NCBI GenBank assembly: GCA_946188175.1
Contig: CAMHUJ010000154.1
Span: 1 to 5,327, forward strand
Direction: 5' to 3'
From: an uncultured Ruminococcus sp.
GTDB lineage: Bacteria > Bacillota > Clostridia > Oscillospirales > Ruminococcaceae
Length of the DNA stretch: 5,327 nt
Part shown: piece after piece, positions 1 through 4,875 of the stretch
Layout of the letters: each line of letters starts with the position of its first letter
Numbering within the stretch: the first letter of the stretch is position 1
Translations under genes and position numbers: made by a program
The notes under the pieces: model-generated
Seen by the model: the letters and a program-made list of their open reading frames with translations, nothing else
Told to the model about the DNA's origin: nothing
Databases searched by the model: none

Positions 1-334
1 GGAACAAATCAGCAGCAAGAGCATGAAGGCAGAGATGCCGGAATTCAATGTCGGTGACACCGTAAAGGTTCACGTCCGCATTACCGAGGGCAAGAACAGC
101 CGTATTCAGGTTTTTGAGGGCACTGTCATCGCAAAGAAGCACGGCGGCATCAGCGAGACCTTCACCGTCCGCAGAGTTGCACACGGCGTCGGCATCGAGC
201 GTGTTTTCCCGATCCATGCACCGTCTGTTGAAAAGGTCGAGGTTGTCCGCAAAGGCGTTGTGCGCAGAGCAAAGCTCTACTATCTGCGCGGCAGAGTCGG
301 AAAAGCGGCAAAGGTCAAGGGACTGGTTCGTTGA
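1..334 (+). CDS. rplS: 50S ribosomal protein L19 (5'-truncated by window edge)
   Basis: L19 is a protein of the large ribosomal subunit located at the interface with the 30S subunit. The reading frame is already open at base 2 and encodes E-Q-I-S-S-K-S before the first ATG at 23. The family normally has about 10-20 residues before its PEFxxGDTVxVH motif, so ATG 23 is an internal methionine and the true start lies upstream of the window. Family hallmarks visible are PEFNVGDTVKVHV, the FEGTVIAKKHGGISETFTVR block, GVGIERVFPIH, and the basic C-terminal RRAKLYYLRGRVGKAAKVK. About 110 residues are present, close to the full family length of roughly 115. The gene ends with TGA and an intrinsic terminator starts 12 bp later. 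In Firmicutes it usually closes an rpsP-rimM-trmD-rplS operon, which cannot be seen here. Confidence 0.97.
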   Translation, partial: EQISSKSMKAEMPEFNVGDTVKVHVRITEGKNSRIQVFEGTVIAKKHGGISETFTVRRVAHGVGIERVFPIHAPSVEKVEVVRKGVVRRAKLYYLRGRVGKAAKVKGLVR

Positions 335-346
335 TTGCAAACAAGC

Positions 347-381
347 GAAAGGGGACTCTTGCGGTCCCCTTTCCTTTTTCT
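347..381 (+). terminator. Intrinsic terminator after rplS
   Basis: A perfect 10-bp stem pairs 347-356 (GAAAGGGGAC) with 364-373 (GTCCCCTTTC) around a 7-base loop, followed by a T-rich tail (CTTTTTCT, 374-381). This is a textbook Rho-independent terminator closing the rplS operon. It lies only 31 bp before the first signal peptidase start codon, and no convincing promoter is visible between them. It may therefore be a partial terminator that lowers transcription of the downstream genes relative to the ribosomal genes; that role is inferred. Confidence 0.9.
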
Positions 382-398
382 CCGAAAAAAACGCAGAA

Positions 399-405
399 AA
401 GAGGG
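399..405 (+). promoter_or_regulatory. Ribosome binding site fixing the GTG start of signal peptidase 1
   Basis: AAGAGGG is followed by a 7-base spacer and then GTG at 413. The frame is open further upstream, back to a TTG at 335. That longer reading would translate the terminator hairpin and has no Shine-Dalgarno sequence, so GTG 413 is preferred. Confidence 0.75.
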
Positions 406-412
406 ATGCTCT

Positions 413-1048
413 GTGTCTGAGCAAGAGGCAGATAAGAAAAAATATTCGCTGGAGGAATTCTGCGGCGATGTGCTGGATATACTGGAAGCCGGCGCGATCT
501 CGGTATTCGTCTTTATTCTGCTGTTCGCGTTTGTCATCCGCCCCGTCACGGTAGACGGCGGCTCGATGAATCCGACGCTCTATAATCTAGATAAGCTGCT
601 GATCCTGACGCCGCTCAAGGGCAATAACGGCGATATCGTCGTCGTGAACAACGAGGAGGGCGGCAGATTTGTCGATCCGGAGCAGACGGTCGTCGTCCGT
701 CAGCCGGGACTGGGCAAGGTTCTGATCAAGCGCGTCATTGCGCGCGCCGGTCAGGAGGTCAGCATTGATACCGCGGAAGGCACCGTCACCGTAGACGGCA
801 AGGTGCTCGATGAACCTTATATCGCCGACCCGACCTACCGCGAGGACGGCGCCTTTACTTATCCGATGACTGTTCCGGAGGGCTATATTTTCGTCATGGG
901 CGATAACCGCCTCAACAGCACCGACAGCCGCAATCCTGCCGTCGGACTGATTCCGGTCGAGAATATCTACGGCACCGCAGTGCTCCGCTATGACCGTGAG
1001 GACGAGCTGACCGAAAGCTGGAAGGACCGGTTTGCGATCCTGTTCTGA
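413..1048 (+). CDS. lepB: Type I signal peptidase, tandem copy 1
   Basis: This is a membrane-anchored Ser/Lys protease that removes signal peptides from exported proteins on the outer face of the cytoplasmic membrane. The product has 211 residues from the GTG start. An N-terminal cytoplasmic segment of about 25 residues ends in the acidic stretch YSLEEFCGDVLDILE (11-25), followed by one transmembrane helix (about 26-42). The catalytic domain shows box B G-S51-M-x-P-T-L with the nucleophile Ser51, a GDIVVV strand (73-78), box D with the general base Lys106 (IKRVIA) and box E GDNRxxSTDSR (163-173). The single N-terminal helix is the Gram-positive SipS-like layout, and Ser/Lys rather than Ser/His marks the bacterial type. 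It is the most diverged of the three copies and lacks their PLSKFG C-terminus, ending instead in an acidic then hydrophobic tail. It probably leads the run of genes down to rbgA. All key residues are present, so activity is expected. Confidence 0.95.
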   Translation: MSEQEADKKKYSLEEFCGDVLDILEAGAISVFVFILLFAFVIRPVTVDGGSMNPTLYNLDKLLILTPLKGNNGDIVVVNNEEGGRFVDPEQTVVVRQPGLGKVLIKRVIARAGQEVSIDTAEGTVTVDGKVLDEPYIADPTYREDGAFTYPMTVPEGYIFVMGDNRLNSTDSRNPAVGLIPVENIYGTAVLRYDREDELTESWKDRFAILF

Positions 1049-1075
1049 GCGAAGCAACTGAAAAGGAGATTTACC

Positions 1076-1720
1076 ATGCAGACTGAACAAGCGACTCAGA
1101 AACCGGAGGAAGAACAGTATACGCTTGAAAACTTCGCCGGAGATGTGCTCGATATTGTCGAATGCGTCGCAAGCGCAGTTTTTATTGTTATTATCCTGTT
1201 TACATTTGTGGCGTGCGTCGCAAGGGTCGAGGGCACCTCAATGGTACCGACACTCGCAGACGGCGACCGTCTTGCCGTATCGCGTCTGAGCGACGAATAT
1301 GAAAACGGCGATATCCTGATCATCAACAACTGGGAAGGACACCCCATGGATCAGGAGGGCAATATCCAGACGACACGCGGCTTTGAAAAGCGCATCGTCA
1401 AGCGCCTGATCGCGCAGGAGGGGCAGACGGTCGATATTGACTTTGCCGCAGGTATTGTCTATGTAGACGGCAAGGCACTCGACGAGCCGTATACGAACAC
1501 GCCGACAACCGACGATGAGGACTGGGCATTGCAGTACCCGCTGACGATTCCGGAGGGCTATGTCTTTGTCCTCGGCGACAACCGCAACGGCTCCTCGGAC
1601 AGCCGCAGCAGCTATGTCGGACTGGTCGAGCGAAAGGATATTCTCGGCAAGGTGCTGATCCGCGTCCTGCCGCTTTCAAAATTCGGGAAAATTGACAGCA
1701 CCGGTGCGCAGAACGGCTGA
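1076..1720 (+). CDS. lepB: Type I signal peptidase, tandem copy 2
   Basis: This is a second complete signal peptidase I of 214 residues, starting at ATG 1076 with a good AAGGAG site at 1063-1068. It lies 27 bp after copy 1 with no terminator between them. It has a short polar N-terminus, the acidic segment YTLENFAGDVLDIVE (15-29), a transmembrane helix (about 30-48), the nucleophile Ser55 in TSMVPTL, a GDILII strand (78-83), the general base Lys109 in VKRLIA, and box E GDNRNGSSDSR (167-177). It ends LPLSKFGKIDSTG and a short tail. By hand alignment it is about 55% identical to copy 3 over the shared region and clearly closer to it than to copy 1. The stretch between the GDILII strand and Lys109 differs almost completely from the other copies. 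All catalytic motifs are intact, so it is probably active; what sets its substrates apart cannot be told from sequence. Confidence 0.95.
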   Translation: MQTEQATQKPEEEQYTLENFAGDVLDIVECVASAVFIVIILFTFVACVARVEGTSMVPTLADGDRLAVSRLSDEYENGDILIINNWEGHPMDQEGNIQTTRGFEKRIVKRLIAQEGQTVDIDFAAGIVYVDGKALDEPYTNTPTTDDEDWALQYPLTIPEGYVFVLGDNRNGSSDSRSSYVGLVERKDILGKVLIRVLPLSKFGKIDSTGAQNG

Positions 1721-1760
1721 ATCTGCCGCAGCGTAACGGAAGAAACGGAGGCGATGCCGC

Positions 1761-2654
1761 ATGGAGACGAATGACACCCCGATTCCCGCAGACCCGCAGC
1801 AGGCAGCGCCTGTTGCAGAACCCGAAACACCGCCCGAACCTGCTGCACAGCAGGATACAACTGCTGAAAATGAATCTGCGCCGGTCACACCGGAACAGAC
1901 CGTGACACCGGCTGAAACTGCGCCGCAGGAATCCCCTGCCGTATCCGCAGAAGCGGCGTCCGCACCGCAGCAGGATGTTCCCGCTGAACAGAAAACTGCT
2001 CCGGTCATACCGAAAGCCGCGGATGCGGATGAAACCGGATACACATTCCGCAGCTTTCTCTGCGATGCAGCAGACCTTGCAGAATCCGTCGTTACGGCGA
2101 TTTTTGCGGTGATGCTGATTTTTACGTATCTGGTCTGCACGGCGGATGTCGAGGGCGATTCCATGGTTCCGACACTGGAAAACGCCGACCGCCTGCTGGT
2201 CTCGCGCATCGGCAGACACTATGATACCGGCGATATTCTGATTCTCGACAGCGAGTCCGCTTATCTGTTCGATCCGGACGGCAGGCTGACCGCATGTCCG
2301 GGCGTCGGCAAGGATATCGTCAAGCGCCTGATCGCACAATCCGGTCAGGAGGTCAATATTGATTTTGACGAGGGCATTGTCTATGTAGACGGCAAAGCGC
2401 TCGACGAACCCTATACGAATACGCTGACCAAGCGCGATAACCGCGCATTTACATACCCGCTGACGGTACCGGAGGGCTATATCTTCGTCCTCGGCGACAA
2501 CCGCCATATTTCCAAGGACAGCCGTCACCCCGAGGTCGGTCTGATTCCGGAGGACAAAATCGTCGGCAGGGTGCTGCTGCGCCTGTCGCCGCTTTCCAAA
2601 TTCGGCAGGATCGACAGCAGCGGCGGTCAGCAGACAGAAAGTCAGAGGGATTAA
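1761..2654 (+). CDS. lepB: Type I signal peptidase, tandem copy 3, with long Pro/Ala/Glu-rich N-terminal extension
   Basis: This third signal peptidase I has 297 residues, about 85 more than its neighbours. ATG 1761 has a GGAGG site at 1747-1751. Residues 1-90 are low-complexity (Pro, Ala, Glu, Gln, Thr) with no predicted fold, and contain an imperfect duplication spaced exactly 40 residues apart (28-44 and 68-84). The usual architecture follows: segment YTFRSFLCDAADLAE (94-108), a transmembrane helix (about 109-126), Ser134 in DSMVPTL, the GDILIL strand (157-162), Lys188 in VKRLIA, box E GDNRHISKDSR (245-255) and a C-terminal PLSKFGRIDSSG. In single-helix signal peptidases the N-terminus is cytoplasmic, so the extension should lie inside the cell and could act as a spacer or docking tail; that is inference. 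An internal start giving a normal-length enzyme is possible but has no visible Shine-Dalgarno support. The stop codon TAA directly abuts the rbgA start. Confidence 0.94.
   Translation: METNDTPIPADPQQAAPVAEPETPPEPAAQQDTTAENESAPVTPEQTVTPAETAPQESPAVSAEAASAPQQDVPAEQKTAPVIPKAADADETGYTFRSFLCDAADLAESVVTAIFAVMLIFTYLVCTADVEGDSMVPTLENADRLLVSRIGRHYDTGDILILDSESAYLFDPDGRLTACPGVGKDIVKRLIAQSGQEVNIDFDEGIVYVDGKALDEPYTNTLTKRDNRAFTYPLTVPEGYIFVLGDNRHISKDSRHPEVGLIPEDKIVGRVLLRLSPLSKFGRIDSSGGQQTESQRD
1842..2012 (+). repeat. Internal imperfect repeat in the N-terminal extension of signal peptidase 3
   Basis: Nucleotides 1842-1892 (residues 28-44) and 1962-2012 (residues 68-84) encode related segments with the pattern A-x-Q-Q-D-x-x-A-E-x-x-x-A-P-V-x-P. 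Ten of 17 residues match at a constant offset of 40 codons (120 nt). Shared DNA pieces include CAGCAGGAT, GCTGAA and CCGGTCA. The similarity stops on both sides, so this looks like an old, decayed duplication within a low-complexity tail. Shared composition bias alone could explain part of it. Confidence 0.6.
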
Positions 2655-3512
2655 ATGGAAGATATGAAGGACATCCAGTGGTTTCCCGGTCATATGGCGA
2701 AAACGCGCCGGATGATCGCAAAGAGCCTGCCGCTGGTCGATTGTGTGGCAGAGCTGCTGGATGCAAGACTGCCGCAGAGCAGCCGCAATCCGGAGTTCAA
2801 CCGCCTGACCGGCAAAAAGCCGCGCCTTGTGATACTCAATAAGGCGGATATGGCGGATCCGGACATCACCGGACGCTGGATGCAATACTATAAAAATCAG
2901 GGATACGCCGTCATTACGGCAGATTCCAAAAACGGCAGGGGCGTGAAGCAGTTTGCGCCCGCGCTGCGCGAGCTGCTGAAAGAACAGCTTGCAAGATACG
3001 CCGAAAAGGGCATGAAGGGTCGTCCGATCCGCGTCATGATCCTCGGCATTCCGAATGTCGGCAAATCCTCGCTGATCAACCGTCTGGCAGGCGGCAAGCG
3101 TGCAAAGGCAGAGGACAGAGCCGGCGTCACGCGCACCCAGCAGTGGATCAAAACTGCGGAGGGCGTTGAACTGCTCGATACACCGGGCGTACTCTGGCCG
3201 AAGCTCGACGATCAGGAGGTCGCGGTACGGCTCGCCATGACCGGCGCGATCCGCGATGATATTCTCGATAAGGAAGCGCTGGCGGCGCGTCTGCTGGTGC
3301 TGCTGCATCAGGAATATCCGCAGGCGATTGCCGAGCGCTGCAAGATCGCACCGGAGCAGGAGGGCGAAGGCTTTGAGCTGCTTGAACAAATGGCAAAGAA
3401 CCGCGGCATGCTGCTTTCCGGCGGCGTCCCGAATACGGAGCGTGCGGCAATCACGCTGCTCGATGAATTCCGCGGCACAAAGCTCGGACGCATTTCGCTT
3501 GAAAAGCCCTGA
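2655..3512 (+). CDS. rbgA: Ribosome biogenesis GTPase RbgA (YlqF)
   Basis: RbgA is a cytoplasmic GTPase that acts late in assembly of the 50S ribosomal subunit. It has the circularly permuted G-domain order typical of the YlqF/YawG family: G4 NKAD (62-65), a G5-like segment S-K-N-G (91-94), G1/P-loop GIPNVGKSS (131-139), the G2 threonine in AGVTRTQQW (about 159) and G3 DTPG (175-178, followed by VLWPK). The N-terminal IQWFPGHMAKTRR block and the C-terminal domain ending in LGRISLEKP match Bacillus subtilis RbgA, and 285 residues is close to the usual 282 or so. ATG 2655 touches the preceding TAA and has AGAGGG at 2644-2649. ATG 2664 would give a more family-like N-terminus but sits 14 bases from that site, so 2655 is preferred. 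Its closeness to rplS fits a ribosome-linked cluster. Confidence 0.96.
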   Translation: MEDMKDIQWFPGHMAKTRRMIAKSLPLVDCVAELLDARLPQSSRNPEFNRLTGKKPRLVILNKADMADPDITGRWMQYYKNQGYAVITADSKNGRGVKQFAPALRELLKEQLARYAEKGMKGRPIRVMILGIPNVGKSSLINRLAGGKRAKAEDRAGVTRTQQWIKTAEGVELLDTPGVLWPKLDDQEVAVRLAMTGAIRDDILDKEALAARLLVLLHQEYPQAIAERCKIAPEQEGEGFELLEQMAKNRGMLLSGGVPNTERAAITLLDEFRGTKLGRISLEKP

Positions 3513-3521
3513 ATTCTAATC

Positions 3522-3536
3522 GTCTGCGAAGCAGAC
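3522..3536 (+). repeat. Short hairpin in the rbgA-rnhB gap
   Basis: GTCTGC (3522-3527) and GCAGAC (3531-3536) form a perfect 6-bp stem closed by a GAA loop, 9 bp after the rbgA stop. There is no T-run after it, so it is not a good intrinsic terminator. Together with the AT-rich block that follows, it resembles a small intergenic palindromic element. It could instead be an RNA 3'-end stabiliser or processing site. Confidence 0.5.
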
Positions 3537-3540
3537 ACCT

Positions 3541-3561
3541 TAATTTCTCATTTCTAATTAT
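3541..3561 (+). repeat. AT-rich imperfect heptad repeat
   Basis: Three imperfect 7-base units, TAATTTC, TCATTTC and TAATTAT, run in tandem just after the hairpin, and a related AATTCTAAT occurs at 3512-3520 before it. The block is sharply more AT-rich than its surroundings. It could be part of a dispersed intergenic repeat or supply AT-rich promoter DNA for rnhB; no clear -35/-10 pair can be assigned. Confidence 0.45.
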
Positions 3562-3580
3562 ATGAAAGAGGGCGGGTCAG

Positions 3581-4213
3581 ATGCCGCGAGCATTGAAGGT
3601 ATACACGGAACTGTTTGAATTTGACAGCGCGGTCCGGACGGAATATCCGGTCTTCTGCGGCATCGACGAAGCAGGCAGAGGACCGCTTGCAGGCGATGTC
3701 TATGCAGCGGCGGTGATTCTGCCGGAGGGACTTGAGATTCCCGGACTCAATGACAGCAAAAAGCTCTCGGAAAAGCGCCGTGAGGAGCTTGCGCCGGTCA
3801 TCAAAGAGCAGGCTGCGGCATGGTGCATTGCCAGTGCATCGGTCGCGGAGATCGAGAAACTGAATATTTTGCAGGCAGCGCTGCTTGCGATGCAGAGAGC
3901 CGTCGCCGGACTGAAAACGCAGCCCGTTTTTGCGATTACGGACGGCAATCAGGCGCCCATTCTGCCGATGCCGGTGCAGACCGTGATCGGCGGCGATGCA
4001 AAATCCGCGAGCATTGCGGCGGCATCGGTTCTTGCCAAGACCGCCCGTGACGCGGCGCTCCGCGAGCTGGATGCACAGTATCCGCAGTACGGCTTTGCGG
4101 CACATAAGGGCTACGGCACGAAGGCGCATTACGAGGCGATTGACCGGTACGGCATCTGTCCGGCGCACCGCCCGTCCTTCCTGAAAAAATACTATGAGCG
4201 AAAAGGTCAGTAA
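3581..4213 (+). CDS. rnhB: Ribonuclease HII
   Basis: RNase HII cleaves the RNA strand of RNA-DNA hybrids and nicks 5' of single ribonucleotides misincorporated in DNA, starting ribonucleotide excision repair in the cytoplasm. The 210-residue product shows the family signature GIDEAGRGPLAGD (27-39), with metal-binding Asp29 and Glu30 and the GRG motif that contacts the ribonucleotide. Asp121 lies in ITDGNQ and Asp139 in GGDAKSASIAAASVLAK, completing the DEDD active site. LNDSKKLSEKRR (57-68) and YGFAAHKGYGTKAH are further family landmarks. An AGAGGG site at 3567-3572 supports ATG 3581. The start gives about 20 residues before the core, a modest lead. The 3' end overlaps yraN by 20 bp. Position after rbgA is the common Firmicutes arrangement. 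Confidence 0.97.
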   Translation: MPRALKVYTELFEFDSAVRTEYPVFCGIDEAGRGPLAGDVYAAAVILPEGLEIPGLNDSKKLSEKRREELAPVIKEQAAAWCIASASVAEIEKLNILQAALLAMQRAVAGLKTQPVFAITDGNQAPILPMPVQTVIGGDAKSASIAAASVLAKTARDAALRELDAQYPQYGFAAHKGYGTKAHYEAIDRYGICPAHRPSFLKKYYERKGQ

Positions 4214-4571
4214 GCGGCAGACCGGCAATCTCGGCGAGGATGCGGTCTGTGCATATCTGGAACGGCAGGGCGCGAAGATTCTCTGCCGGAATTATACGAT
4301 CCGCGGCGGTGAGATTGATATTATCGCGCAGCAGGGTGATTTTCTGCTGATTGTCGAGGTCAAGACGCGCAGACCGGGTGCGATGCAGTCGGGCGCGGCA
4401 GCCGTGGACAGAAAAAAGCAGCAGCATATCATCCGCACGGCAGAGCAGTATCTGCTGACGCATCCGGTTGATTTGCAGCCGCGCTTTGATGTCGCGGAGG
4501 TCGAATACTCCGGCGCATTTGTGCGGCATATTGAATATATGGAACATGCATTTGATGCAACAGGATATTGA
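4194..4571 (+). CDS. yraN: YraN / UPF0102 family nuclease-fold protein
   Basis: This 125-residue protein belongs to the UPF0102 family, predicted to share the fold of Holliday-junction resolvase-like endonucleases; its biochemical role is not firmly established. The family layout is clear: RQTGNLGED (8-16) with Glu15, then RNYTIRGGEIDII with Glu40 and Asp42, then IVEVKTRR with Glu55 and Lys57, together forming a PD-(D/E)xK-like acidic/lysine set, and RFDVAEVE near the C-terminus. ATG 4194 is the only reasonable start, because an in-frame TGA lies at 4182-4184. The start is inside the end of rnhB, overlapping it by 20 bp, and no Shine-Dalgarno sequence is evident, so translation is probably coupled to rnhB. 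The rnhB-yraN pairing is widely seen and fits a nucleic-acid maintenance role (inference). Confidence 0.93.
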   Translation: MSEKVSKRQTGNLGEDAVCAYLERQGAKILCRNYTIRGGEIDIIAQQGDFLLIVEVKTRRPGAMQSGAAAVDRKKQQHIIRTAEQYLLTHPVDLQPRFDVAEVEYSGAFVRHIEYMEHAFDATGY

Positions 4572-4574
4572 GGA
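4570..4574 (+). promoter_or_regulatory. Ribosome binding site fixing the start of the zinc-ribbon gene
   Basis: GAGGA overlaps the yraN stop codon and is followed by a 7-base spacer and ATG 4582. The frame is open further upstream inside yraN, to 4468, but that part has no family-like content or ribosome binding site and overlaps a solid gene. The start at 4582 is therefore preferred. Confidence 0.7.
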
Positions 4575-4581
4575 TTACGTT

Positions 4582-4842
4582 ATGGCAGTCAAAAAGCTAA
4601 AAAATCTGAGCTGCCCGTTCTGCGGCGGCACGGAATTTGTCAAGGGCAGAACAGTCACCGCAGGAATGGCAGGTTTCCAAGGCTCCAGCTCATCTGTGCT
4701 CATTGCACCGCTTCAATATAAGGGTAAACTTCTTGATTTCCACAAAATCACGCAGCCGGAAATCTGCGTTTACTGTAAAAATTGCGGCAGCCTTGTCCGG
4801 CAGTATATCACAAACCCCGAGCTGCTGGAGAACAAAAAATAA
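4582..4842 (+). CDS. Small zinc-ribbon protein of unknown function
   Basis: I do not recognise this 86-residue protein as a named family. It has two cysteine knuckles, CPFCGG (Cys11, Cys14) near the N-terminus and CKNCG (Cys65, Cys68) near the C-terminus, with a further Cys62. This spacing fits one zinc ribbon with four cysteines binding a zinc ion. Between the knuckles lie a Gly/Ser-rich loop (28-38) and a hydrophobic/basic stretch. The N-terminus is lysine-rich (MAVKKLKNL). No signal peptide or membrane segment is seen, so it should be cytoplasmic. It begins 10 bp after yraN and ends 33 bp before thrC. A nucleic-acid or protein-binding role is plausible for a zinc ribbon but unproven here. 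Intact codons, a Shine-Dalgarno site and paired knuckles argue that it is a real gene. Confidence 0.8.
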   Translation: MAVKKLKNLSCPFCGGTEFVKGRTVTAGMAGFQGSSSSVLIAPLQYKGKLLDFHKITQPEICVYCKNCGSLVRQYITNPELLENKK

Positions 4843-4875
4843 AGTTATATTAGCATCCATGAGGAGGATAAAAAT

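Noticed and set aside
259..287. Weak promoter-like TTGTGC/TATCTG pair with 17-base spacing inside rplS
   Set aside because: Both hexamers match the consensus poorly and such pairs are expected by chance in coding DNA.
332..412. Possible L19-signal peptidase fusion by stop-codon read-through
   Set aside because: rplS and signal peptidase 1 are in the same frame with only the TGA at 332-334 between them, but a 26-codon open gap is likely by chance and a terminator and a separate ribosome binding site lie in between.
335..412. Longer N-terminus for signal peptidase 1 starting at TTG 335
   Set aside because: It would translate the terminator hairpin, has no Shine-Dalgarno sequence, and gives an N-terminus unlike copy 2; GTG 413 has a good site.
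1398..3389. Very long open frame on the minus strand (663 codons) opposite signal peptidases 2 and 3 and rbgA
   Set aside because: It lies antisense to three genes with unmistakable conserved motifs, and its translation is rich in Arg, Cys and low-complexity runs that mirror the Pro/Ala codons of the sense strand. It is a by-product of GC-rich codon use.
3522..3547. Hairpin after rbgA as an intrinsic terminator
   Set aside because: The stem is only 6 bp and is followed by ACACCTTAATTTC rather than a T-run, so termination is not supported.
4468..4581. Extended N-terminus for the zinc-ribbon protein within yraN
   Set aside because: It overlaps the conserved end of yraN in another frame and lacks a ribosome binding site, whereas ATG 4582 has one at proper distance.
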